DNA of 6,179 bases, from positions 1-6,179 of the forward strand of contig JAPOLW010000238.1 of assembly GCA_029976905.1 (NCBI GenBank), in the 5' to 3' direction. Position numbers and translations under genes: made by a program. The notes beneath the pieces are model-generated. The model was not told the DNA's origin. It worked only from the letters and a program-made list of their open reading frames with translations, and made no database searches. Of the stretch, positions 5,416 to 6,179 are shown piece by piece (the stretch's first letter is position 1; every line of letters begins with the position of its first letter). Source of the DNA: a bacterium. Lineage in GTDB: Bacteria > Desulfobacterota > Binatia > UBA12015.

Positions 5416-6179
5416 ATGATGGATGGATTCGATTCGTTTGCGTTCACCCACGACGGTGTCGCGCGGGACGTCTTCACCCGCGGCCAGGGCCCCGGCGTGG
5501 TCGTCATGCACGAGGTTCCCGGGATCACTCCGGAGGTCGCCGCGTTCGCCCGCCGCGTTGCCGACGATGGGTTCGCGGTCTTCCTGCCCCACCTCTTCGG
5601 AACTCCCGGCCAGCCCCTCTCGGCCGGGTATGCCATCGGCCAATTGGTGCATTGCTGCATCAGCCGGGAATTCCATGTTCTGGCCGAGCGCGGATCGAGT
5701 CCCATCACCGATTGGTTGCGTGGCCTCTGCCGCGAGGCGCAGCGCCGCTGCGGTGGACCCGGCGTTGGCGCGATCGGCATGTGCATGACGGGGAACTTCG
5801 CACTCGCACTCATGGTCGACGAGGTCGTCATGGCTCCGGTTCTGAGCCAACCCTCGCTCCCCTTCCCGCTGAATGCCGCCAAGCGCGAAGCCCTCCACCT
5901 CTCCGATGAGGACCTCGCGGTCGTGCGACGCCGGGCCGCCTCCGGTTGTGGCGTGCTCGGCCTGCGCTTCACGGGTGATCGCATGGTGCCCGGCGAGCGC
6001 TTCGAGCGCCTGCGCAAAGAGTTGGGGGACGGGTTCGAGGCCGTGGAGATCGATTCCTCCCCGGGCAACCCCCATGGCATTCCGGCGTCGGCCCACTCGG
6101 TCGTGACCACCGACCTGATCGACGACACCGTTACCCCAATGACCAACAGACTGTGGAAGAAGTCTGACACCTCTATCCG
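5416..6179 (+). CDS. Dienelactone hydrolase-family protein (3' end outside window)
   Basis: Read from ATG at 5416, 254 codons are open to the right edge without a stop. It is an alpha/beta hydrolase of the dienelactone hydrolase family. The strand and oxyanion region VVVMHEVPGITPEV (28-41) includes E33, matching the conserved HE motif. The nucleophile elbow is GAIGMCMTG (118-126), with C123 as the family's cysteine nucleophile instead of serine. LRFTGDRMVPGERF (183-196) supplies D188, and GNPHGIPASAHSV (217-229) supplies the histidine (H220 or H227). So the Cys-Asp-His triad looks intact. Classical members open dienelactones in chlorocatechol breakdown, but most of the family has other or unknown ester substrates. 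An insert-like stretch with CCISREFH at 80-87 is on the expected cap side. After about residue 236 the sequence (TVTPMTNRLWKKSDTSI) no longer resembles the usual final amphipathic helix, and the DNA becomes less GC-rich. Translation may be coupled to the YhhN-family gene, though the 74-base repeat shift separates them. Confidence 0.88.
   Translation, partial: MMDGFDSFAFTHDGVARDVFTRGQGPGVVVMHEVPGITPEVAAFARRVADDGFAVFLPHLFGTPGQPLSAGYAIGQLVHCCISREFHVLAERGSSPITDWLRGLCREAQRRCGGPGVGAIGMCMTGNFALALMVDEVVMAPVLSQPSLPFPLNAAKREALHLSDEDLAVVRRRAASGCGVLGLRFTGDRMVPGERFERLRKELGDGFEAVEIDSSPGNPHGIPASAHSVVTTDLIDDTVTPMTNRLWKKSDTSI

Noticed and set aside
4564..6096. Long minus-strand open frame opposite the YhhN-family and hydrolase genes
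   Set aside because: Both plus-strand genes have clear family motifs and ribosome binding sites; the antisense product has no recognisable domain.

Overview
The window is GC-rich chromosomal-type DNA with eight protein genes packed on both strands. The gene content points to an environmental, high-GC bacterium of proteobacterial or myxobacterial character. That view rests on a DUF1820 protein, a lipid-transfer-type thiolase paired with a DUF35 protein, a bacterial lysoplasmalogenase-family membrane protein and a dienelactone hydrolase. No rRNA, tRNA, transposase, integrase or CRISPR array is visible, so taxonomy cannot be fixed from this sequence.

Layout: (1) bases 1-545, minus strand, hold a 2-hydroxychromene-2-carboxylate isomerase/DsbA-like gene whose 3' end lies outside the window. 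(2) A 115-base divergent gap separates it from a plus-strand membrane histidine kinase (661-2106), followed after 55 bases by a small DUF1820 protein (2162-2518). (3) Converging on these from the right is a two-gene minus-strand unit: an Ltp2-like thiolase-superfamily protein (4122 to 2968), then a zinc-ribbon/OB-fold DUF35 protein (2962 to 2525). The two converging units end only 6 bases apart. (4) From 4220 rightward on the plus strand come a small proline-rich lipoprotein with aromatic/glycine repeats, an eight-helix YhhN/lysoplasmalogenase-family protein, and a dienelactone-hydrolase-like gene that runs off the right edge. The junction of the last two carries an exact 40-base direct repeat.

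How the genes may work together: the Ltp2-like protein and the DUF35 protein almost certainly form one complex. The residues seen fit a retro-aldolase that cleaves a CoA-activated side chain better than a classical thiolase. Isomerase, aldolase pair and dienelactone hydrolase together suggest catabolism of aromatic, steroid-like or other complex carbon, but they lie in different transcription units, so a common pathway is inference. The lipoprotein and the YhhN protein suggest envelope or ether-lipid functions. I see no clearly new multi-gene system. The points most worth a second look are the repurposed active site of the thiolase-like protein, the 40-base repeat with its displaced ribosome binding site, and the compositionally different right edge of the hydrolase gene.
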